Part shown: piece by piece, positions 20,573 to 29,676 of the stretch
Numbering within the stretch: the stretch's first letter is position 1
Layout of the letters: every line of letters starts with the position of its first letter
DNA from: Gnetum montanum
Taxonomy: Eukaryota > Streptophyta > Gnetopsida > Gnetales > Gnetaceae
Direction of reading: 5' to 3'
Assembly (NCBI GenBank): GCA_015680685.1
Contig: MNCI01035098.1
Location: forward strand, 1 to 29,850
DNA length: 29,850 nt
Notes under the pieces: generated by a model
Databases searched by the model: none
What the model was told of the DNA's origin: nothing
The model's input: only the letters and a program-made list of their open reading frames with translations
Position numbers and translations under genes: made by a program

Positions 20573-20956
20573 AGCACATCCCTAGGAAAATTGACAATGT
20601 TGTAGCTTTACAACTGGCCAAGCCTTAGATTTTCTTTGATTCTCTCATAAACACTCCAACAAGAGGTCAACATTTCAGGGGTGAACCACATCATGCCATG
20701 GTCACTGTTAAGCATGCTAAATTTTCATCTTACATCATGATCCACTATTTGCATTTCATCTCCATCATTTTAATTTCATCTCCCTAGCATTGCCTATACT
20801 CCTTGTCCCCTAACATAACCTTATTTCCATAACACTCTTGAGCATGCTAAAATGACATCCAATCTTGTGCCAATGAGTGATGTTGGTGACATGTCTACTG
20901 TGGAGTTTTGTAATTCTTTTTTGACATCTATCAGGCCACTTCTCTAGACATCAATA

Positions 20957-20968
20957 AAGAGGGGCCAT
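20957..20968 (+). promoter_or_regulatory. Polypurine tract of element C
   Basis: AAAGAGGGGCCAT directly before the 3' LTR start TGAAACACC. It primes plus-strand synthesis. Confidence 0.8.
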
Positions 20969-22228
20969 TGAAACACCATAAAATTTTAGGTCTTGACATC
21001 ATGACTATAATTTGGCTAAGTGTTAGAACAATGGCACTTTCTGCACAGATGTTACCCTACGTAGCATAGTGCAGCGTAGCACACCTCTTACGTTGTGTAG
21101 TGTAGTGCAGCGTAGCAACCATGTCAACTACAACGTAGAAACCATGTCTACTGTATCGTAGCAACCATGTCTACTACTGCATAGCACCCTATCTAGCATT
21201 ACAACCAGTGTCCGATGTCCCACACGTAACATGGAACAAGTGTGATCCCACCCACCGCACTGCCACATGACACATGATCCACATTTTGGACTAACCCTAG
21301 CCCTATAAATACCCTGGGAACCCAAGGGTTACATTCCTAGACCGTTGGCATTGCCCAGTAGTTAGCATCCCTTAAATGTTGGCATCTCCTAGTGGTTACA
21401 TTCTTGGACCATTGGCATTCCCTAGTAGTTATCATCCCTTAAATGTTGGCATCTCCTAGCAGTTACATTCCTAGAACATTGGCATTCCTTAATTGTTGGT
21501 AGTTCCTAGTGGTTACATTCCTTGACCATTGGCATTCCCAAGTGGTTGGCATTCCTTGGATGTAAGCCTTTTTAAGTACTTGGCATTTGGAATTTTGGCA
21601 TCTTGGCATTGAACTCTATGGACGAACGAGACCTAGAGCACACCACACTAGCAGAGAGGCAGAGTTGCACATCACGACCCACCATAGCCCCATTGCAGCC
21701 CTACAGAGCACTGTATGGTACATCACAGTGGCCAACTTGGCAGGCATGGTTCATCACAACGAGTGCCAAACTTTACGACCCAACACCACTGAGGCTATGA
21801 ATGCACTCCCACTATGCCTATGGTACACTATGTATACCTTTGTGAATTAACCATGCTCCCTCTTTTGAGTTGGTACATTGCTATTCTCAAATTCTATTAC
21901 ATTTCTCAAGAATTTCATTTTGGCATTTAGTTCAATGCTTGTACTTTCTTATTTTTTCATACATATTTTCACATTCATGTAATTATTATCAAGTGGGACA
22001 TCCTGCTATGCTCTAGCTGAGCCAGACCCAATGCCCACGCATAACGTAGTATAAACTCTTTTCACACACAATCATTTGAACGTCACGTAAGTCCCTGTTT
22101 GATTGACAAGACTGTTTAGGAAAACCCATTTCCATTTTCTCCATCATGACCCTTGCACGAATTTAGGGTTAGGCTGTGCACCTAATAACCTACCGGTGTT
22201 CCAGCCATTGACATTTTTGGTCGCTACA
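20969..22228 (+). repeat. 3' LTR of element C
   Basis: Pairs with 14150-15364. It begins TGAAACACCATAAAATTTTA and ends GGTCGCTACA. The cluster around 21055-21185 has more copies of a GTAGCAACCATGTCTAC unit than the 5' LTR. TATA box at 21303-21311. Differences from the 5' copy are mostly C/T and G/A. Confidence 0.93.
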
Positions 22229-22233
22229 AGCAT
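22229..22233. repeat. Right target site duplication of element C (AGCAT)
   Basis: Counterpart of 14145-14149 with one G-to-A difference. Confidence 0.75.
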
Positions 22234-23379
22234 GAAACGAGAAGAACTCTTAGGACTTATGCCCAAGGGAGACTATTTGAGCTTAGGTCCCATAAAATTC
22301 AAAGACTATTTGAGTAAGTTGCTAAGGAAGAAGGTGAGATACAGAAGAGATAAAGTGCATAACAGTATAACCAAGATCCTTCCCTTCAAAAGAGGGGAGT
22401 AAGATTTTGTAAGGATGAAGAAGAGTCACCACTCGAAGAGATGGTGAGTAGGAAAACATTGCCTATGCAAAAGATGACATTAGAAGTTTTGGAAAAGGTA
22501 GATAAATTTTGGGATTACCTAGACAATAGATTTCAAACTATTCTTAAAATAGTAGAGGATTCTAGAGAGCAAGGTAGTGAGAAAAGAAAAAAGAAAGAGG
22601 CTGAACATGCACATAGCAAGGGTAAGGGAAAAGTTGCCATCATTGAAGAGCTGGTGGATTCAGAAATAGATAATGATAGTGGATGTGAGATATTTGAATA
22701 TGACCATATTAATGGATGTTTCCATGTATTCTCACATCTACAGAAGTCTAGGATTTATGCACTCAACCCACGATTAAATAAAAGGCAAACACCCTGAATG
22801 TTACCTTATCATTAGGTAACCCAAGGTAGTTGTGTCAACCCTTAACATATTATCCCAATGGAACTCCATCACAATTGATTGAGAAATATTAATAGTGGAA
22901 ACACCCACAATCATGGGGAATACCACCACCAAGGCAACAGTATCCTTACTAGAAAATTGACCCATATGGATATTACATGTAGTAGCTAATCTCCCAATGT
23001 GACTCTACTGGTCACGTCACTCCTCAACCTCACTACCAAGCCCATGAGTATTATGGGACTCCCTCTTCTAGAGGTGATATTCTACAAGCATATCATCCTT
23101 CTTATCTAGTTGTGTCTCTTCCACCAATAGCTCCACTACCAATTGCTCCCGCGATGTAAGGTAAAATCCCTACCTAGCCACAACAACATAATACCATGAG
23201 GTCTATTAACTCTCAACCTACTACTAGTTTCCACAACCACATGAAGAAAAGACATTTCTTTAGAACCAATAGTCCAACCAAGCCCTTGTAATCACAAGAA
23301 GCTAATTCCTTAGACGACTCAGTATCAATTAAAACTTTAGAGCCCCCTTCAATCCAATCACCACACTCAACACATATGG
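22229..23379 (+). pseudogene. gag of element B, C-terminal part and His-rich linker
   Basis: Resumes the capsid exactly where C interrupted it: RHETRRTLRTYAQGRLFEL (22228-22285) aligns with KIRKTLGVYAQRRLLKL in A. Then come EEESPLEEM and an open frame, 22441-22797, with KKKEAEHAHSKGKGKVAI and an acidic stretch, and RIYALNPRLNKRQTP (22753-22797), which is also kept in A. From 22800 to 23210 there is a His/Asn/Pro-rich region (PMELHHN, NTHNHGEYHHQG, SPPIAP-like), read in shifting frames with stops. No classical CCHC zinc knuckle is seen. I place the gag-protease boundary near 23380 by the match to A. Confidence 0.8.
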
Positions 23380-23881
23380 TCATGATAACACATGTCGTCA
23401 CCGATTGGATCAAAGCTGGCCACCTTCTTAGGAAATTCTTTGATCCTAGGAGTCCTCTTATATACTTACAAATCACTAGAAATGCATTGTTCAAGGCTCT
23501 TGTGGATTCAGGTTCTAGTGTCAACTTGATTTCATAAGAAATGTACAAGGCCTAAAACCTGCCTCCATTGAAAAAGAGCAACATTCATCTATAGTTGGCT
23601 AACTAGTCCATCACTGTCCCATTGGGACTAGTGGAAGACATTGTTGCCATTGTTTGTGGGTGGTCATACTTAGTTGACTTCCTAGTGATTCATGTAAACA
23701 ATGGTAAGGGGAACTTCCCAACCATAATGGAAAGATCATGGCTAAGCACCATTAACACATGCCTAGGAATCCATGATCTTCACCTAGAAATATCAAAGGA
23801 AAATACATTAGGAAAGATTGAGAAGAAGAAAGTTTCATGCATTGCATACAGTGACATAGAGTGTAATTGCATGCAGAGATT
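23380..23881 (+). pseudogene. Aspartic protease of element B
   Basis: Begins near MITHVVTDWIKAG (about 23385). The active site ALVDSGSSVNLIS is intact, with Asp-Ser-Gly at 23505-23513. The second half is GLVEDIVAIVCGWSYLVDFL (23625-23684), GNFPTIMERSWLSTI and LHLEISKENTLGKI. The stop at 23537 and those near 23555 and 23594 break the frame. The protein is the closest match in the window to the A protease at 9230-9860, which lost its active site. Its job was to cut gag and pol. Confidence 0.88.
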
Positions 23882-25041
23882 ATGATTTGTGCAAATTTTA
23901 GCATTTCTTGCATGCAATCAGTGCGCACAAGTGATTAACATACGAAGATGCCCATATGCATTAGCCACATGATAGGAAGACACCCAGTGGCTAATAGCTG
24001 ATCAAGAAAGAAGTTCACTCATATGCATGGAACCAACTAAGGGTTTAACTTGTGCTTACATCGATAGCATAGATGCATTGGTGCAAGTCCACCACGAACT
24101 TCCAAGTCTTAACCTTGAAAATATCAACTGGGGAAAGTTGGAAATCCTTGAGAAATTTAAGTAGGAGCCCCTTGAGCTAAAATCATTGCCCGTTAGTATG
24201 AAATACACATTCCTTAAAAATGGAAAATCGATAATTATCAATGCTAAGCTTGCTCCTACACAGAAAGAAGAACTACTGAAGGTAATAAATAAATGGTCAG
24301 AAGCCTTTGCTTGGTCATATCCCAAATTAAATAGAATAGATCCTAGGATATGCCAACATAGAACTTACATTGACCTCTCCATGAAGCCTCGAGGACAACC
24401 ATAGAGGTGATTGAACCCTAAGCTAAAGAAAGTAGTTAAGGAAGAAATTGAACAGCTTCTCAAGGCTAGGTTCATATACCCCATTGCTGATAGCGAATGG
24501 ATTAGCCCCTTAGTTATTGTACCTAAAAAGGGAGGCAAATGGAGGGTGTTCATATATTTTAGGCTACTAAATATGGCAACATTCAAAGATAACTTTCCAT
24601 TGCCATTCGTCAACCAAGTCTTAGACACCATTGTAAGGCATCTCTATTATAGTTTTTTGGATGGATATAGTAGATATAACCAAATACAAATAGCCCTAGA
24701 AGACCAAGCCATGACTAAATTCACTAGTCCTTGGGGAACATTCACATGCAAAAAAATGTCATTTGGCTTGTGCAATGCCCCTGCAACATGTCAATAACTA
24801 GTTCTAATCATATTCCAACAACAAATAGGGAATGGCATGGAGGTATTTATGGAAGACTTCTTCACTTATGGAGAAAACTTTGATCAAGCCTTGGACTGAT
24901 TGGAATAAGTGTTAAAAAGTTGTGTAGAAACCAATTTGAGGTTTAACTAGAAGAAAAGACATTTGATGGTCCAAGAAGGCATATTACTAGGGCACAAAAT
25001 CTCACACACAGGGATAAAGGTAGATCCCAAGAAAATCAACA
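23882..25041 (+). pseudogene. Linker and reverse transcriptase of element B
   Basis: After a linker (to about 24180), the RT begins with SLPVSMKYTFLKNGKS (24183) and FAWSYPKLNRIDPRI (about 24306-24350), then LVIVPKKGGKWRVF (24510-24551), LLNMATFKDNFPLPFVNQVL (24564-24623), FLDGYSRYNQIQIALEDQA (24654-24710) with the first catalytic Asp intact, and MSFGLCNAPAT (24756-24788). The (Y/F)xDD box at 24846-24857 reads FMED, so its first Asp is Glu. It ends with GILLGHKISHTGIKVDPKKI. Stops at 24402-24410, 24795 and near 24897. The sequence breaks off at a deletion at about 25041. Confidence 0.9.
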
Positions 25042-25911
25042 TGATGGGAGAATGATTGCTAGAAAGGAGGGTCCACAACAATGGGTTCAATTGTTAGAAC
25101 CCTTCGACATCTGGGAAATTGATTTTATGGGGCCGATTACACCAACGTCTAATGGAAAATCTTATATTATTGTTACCATTGATTACCTAACAAAATGGGC
25201 CAAAGAAACTACTGTTAAAGATTGTACATCATCTACAATAGCACGATTTGTTTAAAAATAAATCATAAACAGGTTTGGTGTGTCATGTGCACTTATTTTA
25301 GATAATGCTACACACTTCACAAGTGAAACTTTTTAGAAATTAGTGCAACGCTTAGGGGTTGAGCATAAATTGACTAAACCATACCACCCCCAAGTGAATG
25401 GTCAAGCAGAAGTCACCGACAAGGAGATTATGAAGATATTGACAAGAACCATTAGCAAGTTTAGGTGAGATTGGAGCACTAAATTGAATGATGCTCTTTG
25501 GGCATACTACTCCACATGGAAACTCCCTACATGCTACTCTCCCTATGAGTTAGTGTATAGTAAATTACCAATGCTTCCACGACATGTGACCTCAACCTTG
25601 ACCTTGATCTAGCATAGAAACAATGGTTAGTAACCCTTAACTTTCTAGATGAAAATTGATTAGCTACCCTATCATCTAACGAATTGCACAAGGCCTTCAA
25701 TAAACAACATTATGACCTAAGAATTAGGAAAGTTAAATATCAACCAGTAGATAAGGTTCTCTACTAGAATCCCACACATGTGCCACAACGTAGTAAATTT
25801 CTAACACTGTGGGAAGGACCTTATATTATTTATGCAACTTTTCCTTCAAGGGTCATGGCAATATACAAACCTAAGAGCTCAAATAAGAAACTTTTGGTTA
25901 ACATGCAATAA
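25042..25911 (+). pseudogene. Integrase of element B, zinc domain deleted
   Basis: Starts inside the equivalent of A's QRDGGMIAQMEG (here DGRMIARKEG, 25041-25072), so the N-terminal zinc-binding domain is gone. The catalytic core is complete in one frame: Asp in EIDFMGP (25121-25123), Asp in ILDNATHF (25301-25303), Glu in NGQAEVTDKEI (25409-25411). The spacing is D-59-D-35-E, the canonical D,D35E. Stops at 25253, 25259, 25337 and 25466; a frameshift at about 25580. The C-terminal part has HVPQRSKFLTLWEGPY (about 25776-25825) and ends NMQ-stop at 25909-25911. No chromodomain follows. Integrase inserts the cDNA into the host chromosome. Confidence 0.9.
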
Positions 25912-27537
25912 ACCAAACCTTTCTAGGATCTTAGGATAGCTAGTACAAATGCTACCTCTTTTGATGGACAACCCTGCTCACTATTTCGGATCTCCTCCTT
26001 TCAACTTAGTCGTGGGGGAGATGGCCACCTATGTTATCCATTCTAGGTCCATAGTTCTTTTTGAATTTTTGTTTTACAAATTTTTTGTTTTAAACATTCT
26101 TTCAAATTTTCTTATTTTTTTCACACCATCATTCATGTTTTTATTGTTTCTTTATTTGCTTGATTTAATTTTATTCATCATCTAATAAGTGCTCATGATG
26201 GTGGATTGAATTATATCATATTTATTCTTAATGTTTGATTTTTACCTTTGAATTATGATGCTGATATGAAGGTATGGTTCTTTTGGTAAAACAAGCAATG
26301 AGTCCATGCCATCCACTGATCCATACAACTCTATAGTCTCCTTTGGTTTGGAACTATATAGTACCCTTTTTCTACGTAAACTTGTTAATGAATTGGTGGC
26401 TGGGTATTTTTCAAACTAAGGAAAGACTCAAAGGATGAAAAGGGTGTGACTTCAATGGGATTCAATGCATTGGTGTTGGCCATTCTCTTGGGTGTTTGGA
26501 TGCTTTTTTGTGGGTTTTTCGCCATTTTTACATTGTTTAAATATCAAGAAGTTGAGTGAATAAAAATAATTATTTACATGGTGTGGTTCTCATGCATCAA
26601 GAAAAAGGAGAAAAAAAAGAGAAAAAGTTGAGAATTCAAAGCACACCCCTTAGACATAATAAAGTAATATGGGCTACAAGCACTAGTTATGGCACTCGAA
26701 AGACATGTTACCCATGCCTAAAGGTTCCCTCTAACTAAGGCCCTTTCTTGCTTCCTTCTTCTCCATCACACTCTCCTTGGGATGGTGGTCACTCTTTGTG
26801 GAAGCATTCTTGTTACCTTAAGAGGATGGATTGGCCAAGTGTATTAATGCGAGGTCACTGAATGTCGTTGGTTTGAGACTAGATTTGGGATGAGTTCTAC
26901 TTAGTTATCATAACCATGAAATACACAAGGGGATTTACACAACCTTGTTCTTGGTATTCAATTCCATTCTCTCCTCTCCATCTTTCTTCCCATTTTCCAT
27001 CTCATTGTTGATTTTATCAATAGTCCATTCTGGGTTGATGCATAATTTTTCTTTCGTGAATTCTTGTGGGTAAGTTTTTAACTCTTGCTTTCAAATGACA
27101 TTCTTAGAGCCTATGGAATGTTTGATTTGTAGGTTTGTCCGGGCATAAAGAGAATGAGCTTGCTTTTGGTAGGACCCACTTGCATATCTTTTGGTTTGGT
27201 TAAGTTAAGTTCTTTACCCTTAGATATTGTTACAATCAAATTCATTTTATATACCCCATTCATGTCATCTAAATTATATGCACCTTCAGAAATGTTTGTA
27301 ATAAATTCATTTTTATTGTTGTGAATACCCTCTTTCCACTACTTCTTGTGTCAAACTTTCTCTGAATTGTATGGAGCTCTTCTATTATTTAACCCATTCG
27401 TCAGTCTTTCAACTAATAATATCAAGCAAGAAATCTATCACAATCATAACTTGGCTAGATAAAATCACTGATGAAACAAGGTTTTCAGCCATTATTTATG
27501 TATCATATATACTAATCCTTAGTTTTGTTGTGATTGC
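25912..27537 (+). other. Non-coding spacer of element B between integrase and 3' splice-like site
   Basis: About 1.6 kb with a T-rich tract (26055-26180) that gives only spurious hydrophobic frames. Blocks match the minus-strand spacer of A (4004-6100), for example ATTCAAAGCACACCCCTTAG (26633-26652) and the TTTGGTTTGGTTAAGTTAAG block (27190-27209). No gene is recognised. Confidence 0.6.
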
Positions 27538-27539
27538 AG
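27511..27539 (+). promoter_or_regulatory. Candidate branch point and 3' splice site of element B
   Basis: ACTAATCC (27511-27518), a good plant branch-point fit, is followed about 21 bases later by TTGTGATTGCAG (AG at 27538-27539). Element A has TTGTGATTATAG in the equivalent position, just before the ATG of its extra ORF. Confidence 0.45.
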
Positions 27540-27881
27540 TGGGAAGCATGGATTGGAAGCAAGACTATCGTTACTAAGAAGGATGCAACCATATCACTAA
27601 CAAGAGATTGTTCATGATTGCTGGATCTCTTTTACCTCTCCCTCATTCTTCTATTGACAAGAAGGATTGGATGTCCTTTGGATCCATTAGTGTCCTTTCC
27701 AAATTGTCATGAGCACCAATTTTGTACATAATTGTAATATTGTATGCTCAGGCACTTTTGTATTTGTTTTTTTTCTCTGTGTCACTCTACATGTTAGTCA
27801 AATAAGTCCACATCCCCCTAATATATTTTGTAAAGAACTTGTTTCTCTTCTTATATACTTGAGGACAAGTTTTCATTTAGT
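27540..27881 (+). pseudogene. Remnant or absent extra ORF of element B
   Basis: After the acceptor-like site a short frame starts at ATG 27548 (MDWKQDYRY) and stops at once. This is where A has its 2.8-kb extra ORF. The last ~150 bases before the PPT (GAGGACAAGTTTTC) match the end of A. Either B lost the ORF by deletion or A gained it. The sequence alone does not decide. Confidence 0.45.
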
Positions 27882-27891
27882 AATGGGGGTA
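27882..27891 (+). promoter_or_regulatory. Polypurine tract of element B
   Basis: AATGGGGGTA directly before the 3' LTR start TGATGATAG, preceded by CTTGAGGACAAG, a sequence often seen in this place in plant gypsy elements. Confidence 0.85.
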
Positions 27892-28730
27892 TGATGATAG
27901 CAGTTACTCTAGTAGTTATTCTAATTATTAGAGCGGTTACTCTAATTATTAGAGTATTTTCTCCCAAGCCTATAAATATAGTGCCCAGGCACACAATTGG
28001 AAGGAATTCTTTTAGCAATCAAGTAAAAAAACTTTGGTAGTCTGTTTGAAAGTTAGAGTATTTTCCAAGTGCCCACAACAAGAGGTCTAAGTGTGGATAG
28101 ATCTTTATTTGAGCATTGTGTACCTAAGCATACCTTATGTATGGAAATAAAGATAAGCTCTTTCATTCATCCTTATAGCACTTGAGATTTGTTTTCTTAC
28201 ACATTTCCTTTATTTTATTTTCTTATGTATTTATTTTATTTTATGCACTTTACATTTATGTTATTAGCACAATAATTCATTTTTATTAATTAAGAAAATC
28301 ATTAAATTACACAAGCACGACCACTTCGAGCATGCGTGTAATGCTTGGTAACCTGGTAACAATTAGTGTTTGGTAATCCCAATAATGTTGCACTAGTTTA
28401 GGATGTGTACAATAAGTGGGAATGGATGTAAGTGTTAGGATTAGTTAGAACTTAAGTAATGAGTAGTTAAGTTAAATTAGTCACTTAGTTACCTCTCTCC
28501 TTCCCTACTAGTGCAAGACATAAAAACATAAAAGCTATAAAAATCATATGCCCCAAGCTTACTTAACCATATAATCATGACATATAGGTAAGCTTGGGAA
28601 GACAACGATCAACCAACCCATCCTCGCTTCACAAGGGTGCATAAGCACTTAGTCTTTGAAATTTGACTAGATCATGCATGAAACACTCGTATTTGTATGG
28701 TTGAGCATAAGGGTACCTCGTCGTTCATCA
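27892..28730 (+). repeat. 3' LTR of element B
   Basis: TGATGATAGCAG to CGTTCATCA, 839 bp, aligned with 11671-12632 over its whole length apart from the shorter U3 minisatellite. TATA box at 27970-27978, AATAAA at 28146-28151, conserved GACCACTTCGAGCAT at 28319-28333. Followed by the ATCAT target copy. Confidence 0.92.
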
Positions 28731-28735
28731 ATCAT
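28731..28735. repeat. Right target site duplication of element B (ATCAT)
   Basis: Exact copy of 11666-11670. Removing B and one copy restores the frame of the element A gag. Confidence 0.85.
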
Positions 28736-29200
28736 TGATTTTGGATTCAAGTTTGGTTCCCCTTTACCAAAGTCAAGAAGTGGAGAGTTTGCATGTTGAG
28801 AACCCTCAGAAAGAGGTTCCTCATTATCCTTTTGATCTAGTAGGAAAAAGGAGTTAGTGAACTATTTCCCCTTCATTTTTAGTGCTTTTCCTATTTTTGA
28901 TCTTATTTTCATTGTGTCCCAGTGGGACAATAGTCTCGAAAGATCTTCAATAATATACTCCCTGTGAAGATTCTTGATGCCCAACCTTGTAAGGGTTTGG
29001 AGCAGCATCTTGGGAATATATCAGTTAGGTGGAAATAAAAATTTCCCCTCCATTTCTCACCACTATATTTTTTCATCCTAATGGAGGATGTAAGTAAAAT
29101 TGGGTACAACCTCATTAGGATGAGTGTACACCAATCTACATTCTTGTGGTACTATTAACTTAGAATCATCATGACTAAGAGAAGAAGAAGATGTTTTTGT
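28736..29200 (-). pseudogene. gag of element A, N-terminal part
   Basis: Minus-strand gag separated from its remainder by B. It starts with a Ser-rich stretch (SSSSLSHDDSKL, about 29140-29190), then LVYTHPNEVVPNFTYILH (about 29080-29135), which aligns with HPDEYIPKFTFILH in B, EGKFLFPPN (about 29030-29055), and near the insertion LLDFGKGEPNLNPKS (about 28740-28780). No clear ATG remains. Stops stand for Q and W. Reading continues in frame at 11665, which proves that the two parts were one gene before B inserted. Confidence 0.85.
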
Positions 29201-29363
29201 TAAAAATAATTTCTCAATGTGCTTGTAGTATAGTTTTTATTAATTATTTGGTATTTAATTATTTTTTTTTGAATGATTATGATCTTAGGATTCGATCCAA
29301 CAATCATAAATAATATTCACTAAGTCCTAGATAACACATGTATCAAAGTACAAGTCCCTAACA
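29201..29363 (-). other. Leader of element A with possible PBS remnant
   Basis: About 160 bases between the LTR and gag. Directly after the LTR end the minus strand reads TGTTAGGGACTTG, possibly the second half of a tRNA-Asp PBS whose first half is lost. Weakly similar to the leader of B. Confidence 0.4.
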
Positions 29364-29439
29364 TGAGTGGTGAGTAGACCCTACACCCAACCATACAAAT
29401 CATGAGTGGTGAGTAGACCCTACACCTAATCATACAAAT
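29362..29439. repeat. Two-copy 39-base tandem duplication at the end of the A LTR
   Basis: CATGAGTGGTGAGTAGACCC and the following 19 bases occur twice in a row (29362-29400 and 29401-29439) with three differences. The left LTR has this sequence once, so the duplication arose in this copy, at or near the LTR/leader junction. Confidence 0.85.
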
Positions 29440-29592
29440 CACTAAACATTCACATGTGATCTAGTTGAATTCCATCGACTTATAACCTTCTAAGCACACT
29501 AGTCTCTAGGAAGTAAAACTAACCATTTCAATCTTTATCTTCCCAATTACATTTGTGAAATGCAAACATATGGTTAAGTGCACTTGAGGTAT
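29364..29592 (-). repeat. Truncated 5' LTR of element A
   Basis: Repeats bases 25-217 of the A 3' LTR with scattered differences (CACATGTGATCTAGTTGAATTC against CACATGTGATCTGGTTGAATTC). Only the U5-side end is left. Similarity stops at GAGGTATATGAT, where the copia fragment starts, so the rest was replaced or deleted. Confidence 0.8.
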
Positions 29593-29676
29593 ATGATAGC
29601 AGATCCTTTAACTAAATCCATTCCTAGAGATGTATTTATGGATCATGTTGAAGCCTTGGGGCTACATAGAATTTGA
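29593..29676 (+). pseudogene. C-terminal end of a Ty1/copia polyprotein (RNase H tail)
   Basis: One frame of 28 codons reads MIADPLTKSIPRDVF and ends DHVEALGLHRI-stop. IADPLTK-x-x-PR and the H-V-x-x-x-G-L ending are the hallmark of the C-terminus of plant copia polyproteins, just after RNase H. Everything upstream is missing; the join to the A LTR lies at a short shared TATATGAT. Opposite in orientation to A. This short stretch carries no stop, but it is only a scrap. Confidence 0.75.

Larger units (their letters stand above)
18997..20956 (+). other. Non-coding 3' region of element C, in place of RT and integrase
   Basis: Two kilobases without RT, RNase H or integrase motifs. It holds C/T-rich sequence (19069-19250), an array of nine units (19500-19790), a purine run (20491-20572) and the PPT at its end. 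The short open frames, for example 20140-20394, show no family feature. Confidence 0.7.
14150..22228 (+). mobile_element. Element C: gag-protease-only Ty3/gypsy (Tat-like) retrotransposon
   Basis: Youngest insertion, 8,079 bp, inside gag of B. It has LTRs of 1215 and 1260 bp (TGAAACACCA...TACA), a near-perfect 5-bp duplication, a PBS at 15370-15387 and a PPT at 20957-20968. The only coding region is gag plus aspartic protease (15677-18996). No RT, RNase H or integrase motif is visible in any frame of the remaining 2 kb, which is occupied by repeats and low-complexity sequence. Elements with gag but no pol, mobilised in trans, are known in plants as TR-GAG or large retrotransposon derivatives; this would be such an element with protease kept. 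The gag capsid resembles Tat/Ogre gags, unlike the Athila-like gag of A and B. Confidence 0.9.
11671..28730 (+). mobile_element. Element B: Ty3/gypsy LTR retrotransposon, plus strand, with element C inside
   Basis: A complete insertion with LTRs at 11671-12632 and 27892-28730, both TG...CA, flanked by the exact 5-bp duplication ATCAT. It has a decayed tRNA-Asp-type PBS, a PPT, and gag-PR-RT-integrase remnants homologous to element A. Span is 17,060 bp; without element C and one target copy it is about 9.0 kb. By eye the LTRs differ at roughly one base in ten, mostly transitions, so it is an old insertion, yet younger than A. It lacks RNase H, the integrase zinc domain and nearly all of A's extra ORF. 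Confidence 0.93.
25..29592 (-). mobile_element. Element A: Ty3/gypsy LTR retrotransposon, minus strand, interrupted by element B
   Basis: Oldest element of the nest, transcribed right to left. Order on the minus strand: truncated 5' LTR (29364-29592), leader, gag N-terminus (28736-29200), element B insertion (11671-28730), rest of gag, protease, RT, RNase H, integrase, long spacer, extra ORF, PPT and 3' LTR (25-906). PR-RT-RNase H-integrase order is the Ty3/gypsy order. The RT contains LDGYS and no chromodomain is visible after integrase, which points to the non-chromovirus (Athila/Tat) side; the gag and the extra ORF after pol make it most Athila-like. The two halves join because gag reads in frame from 28736 to 11665 once B and one copy of its target duplication are ignored. 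All coding parts carry stops and frameshifts. Without B it would span roughly 12.5 kb. The lineage is an inference. Confidence 0.9.

Noticed and set aside
22103-22402. Open frame of 99 codons across the C/B boundary
   Set aside because: It joins the end of the C LTR to B gag in the wrong frame. The real gag frame continues from the target duplication.
12769-25911. Frequent TAG/TAA codons at Gln positions, suggesting a reassigned genetic code or stop-codon editing
   Set aside because: Trp and Arg codons are hit too, frameshifts and deletions occur, and active-site residues are lost. Neutral decay explains all of it.
25949-26185. Hydrophobic plus-strand open frame, possible envelope transmembrane segment
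   Set aside because: Same T-rich spacer as above. No signal peptide, cleavage site or conserved frame shared with A.
29281-29300. GGATTCGATCC-like sequence resembling a tRNA T-loop or B box
   Set aside because: No acceptor stem, anticodon arm or A box around it. It lies in the leader of element A and matches leader sequence of B.
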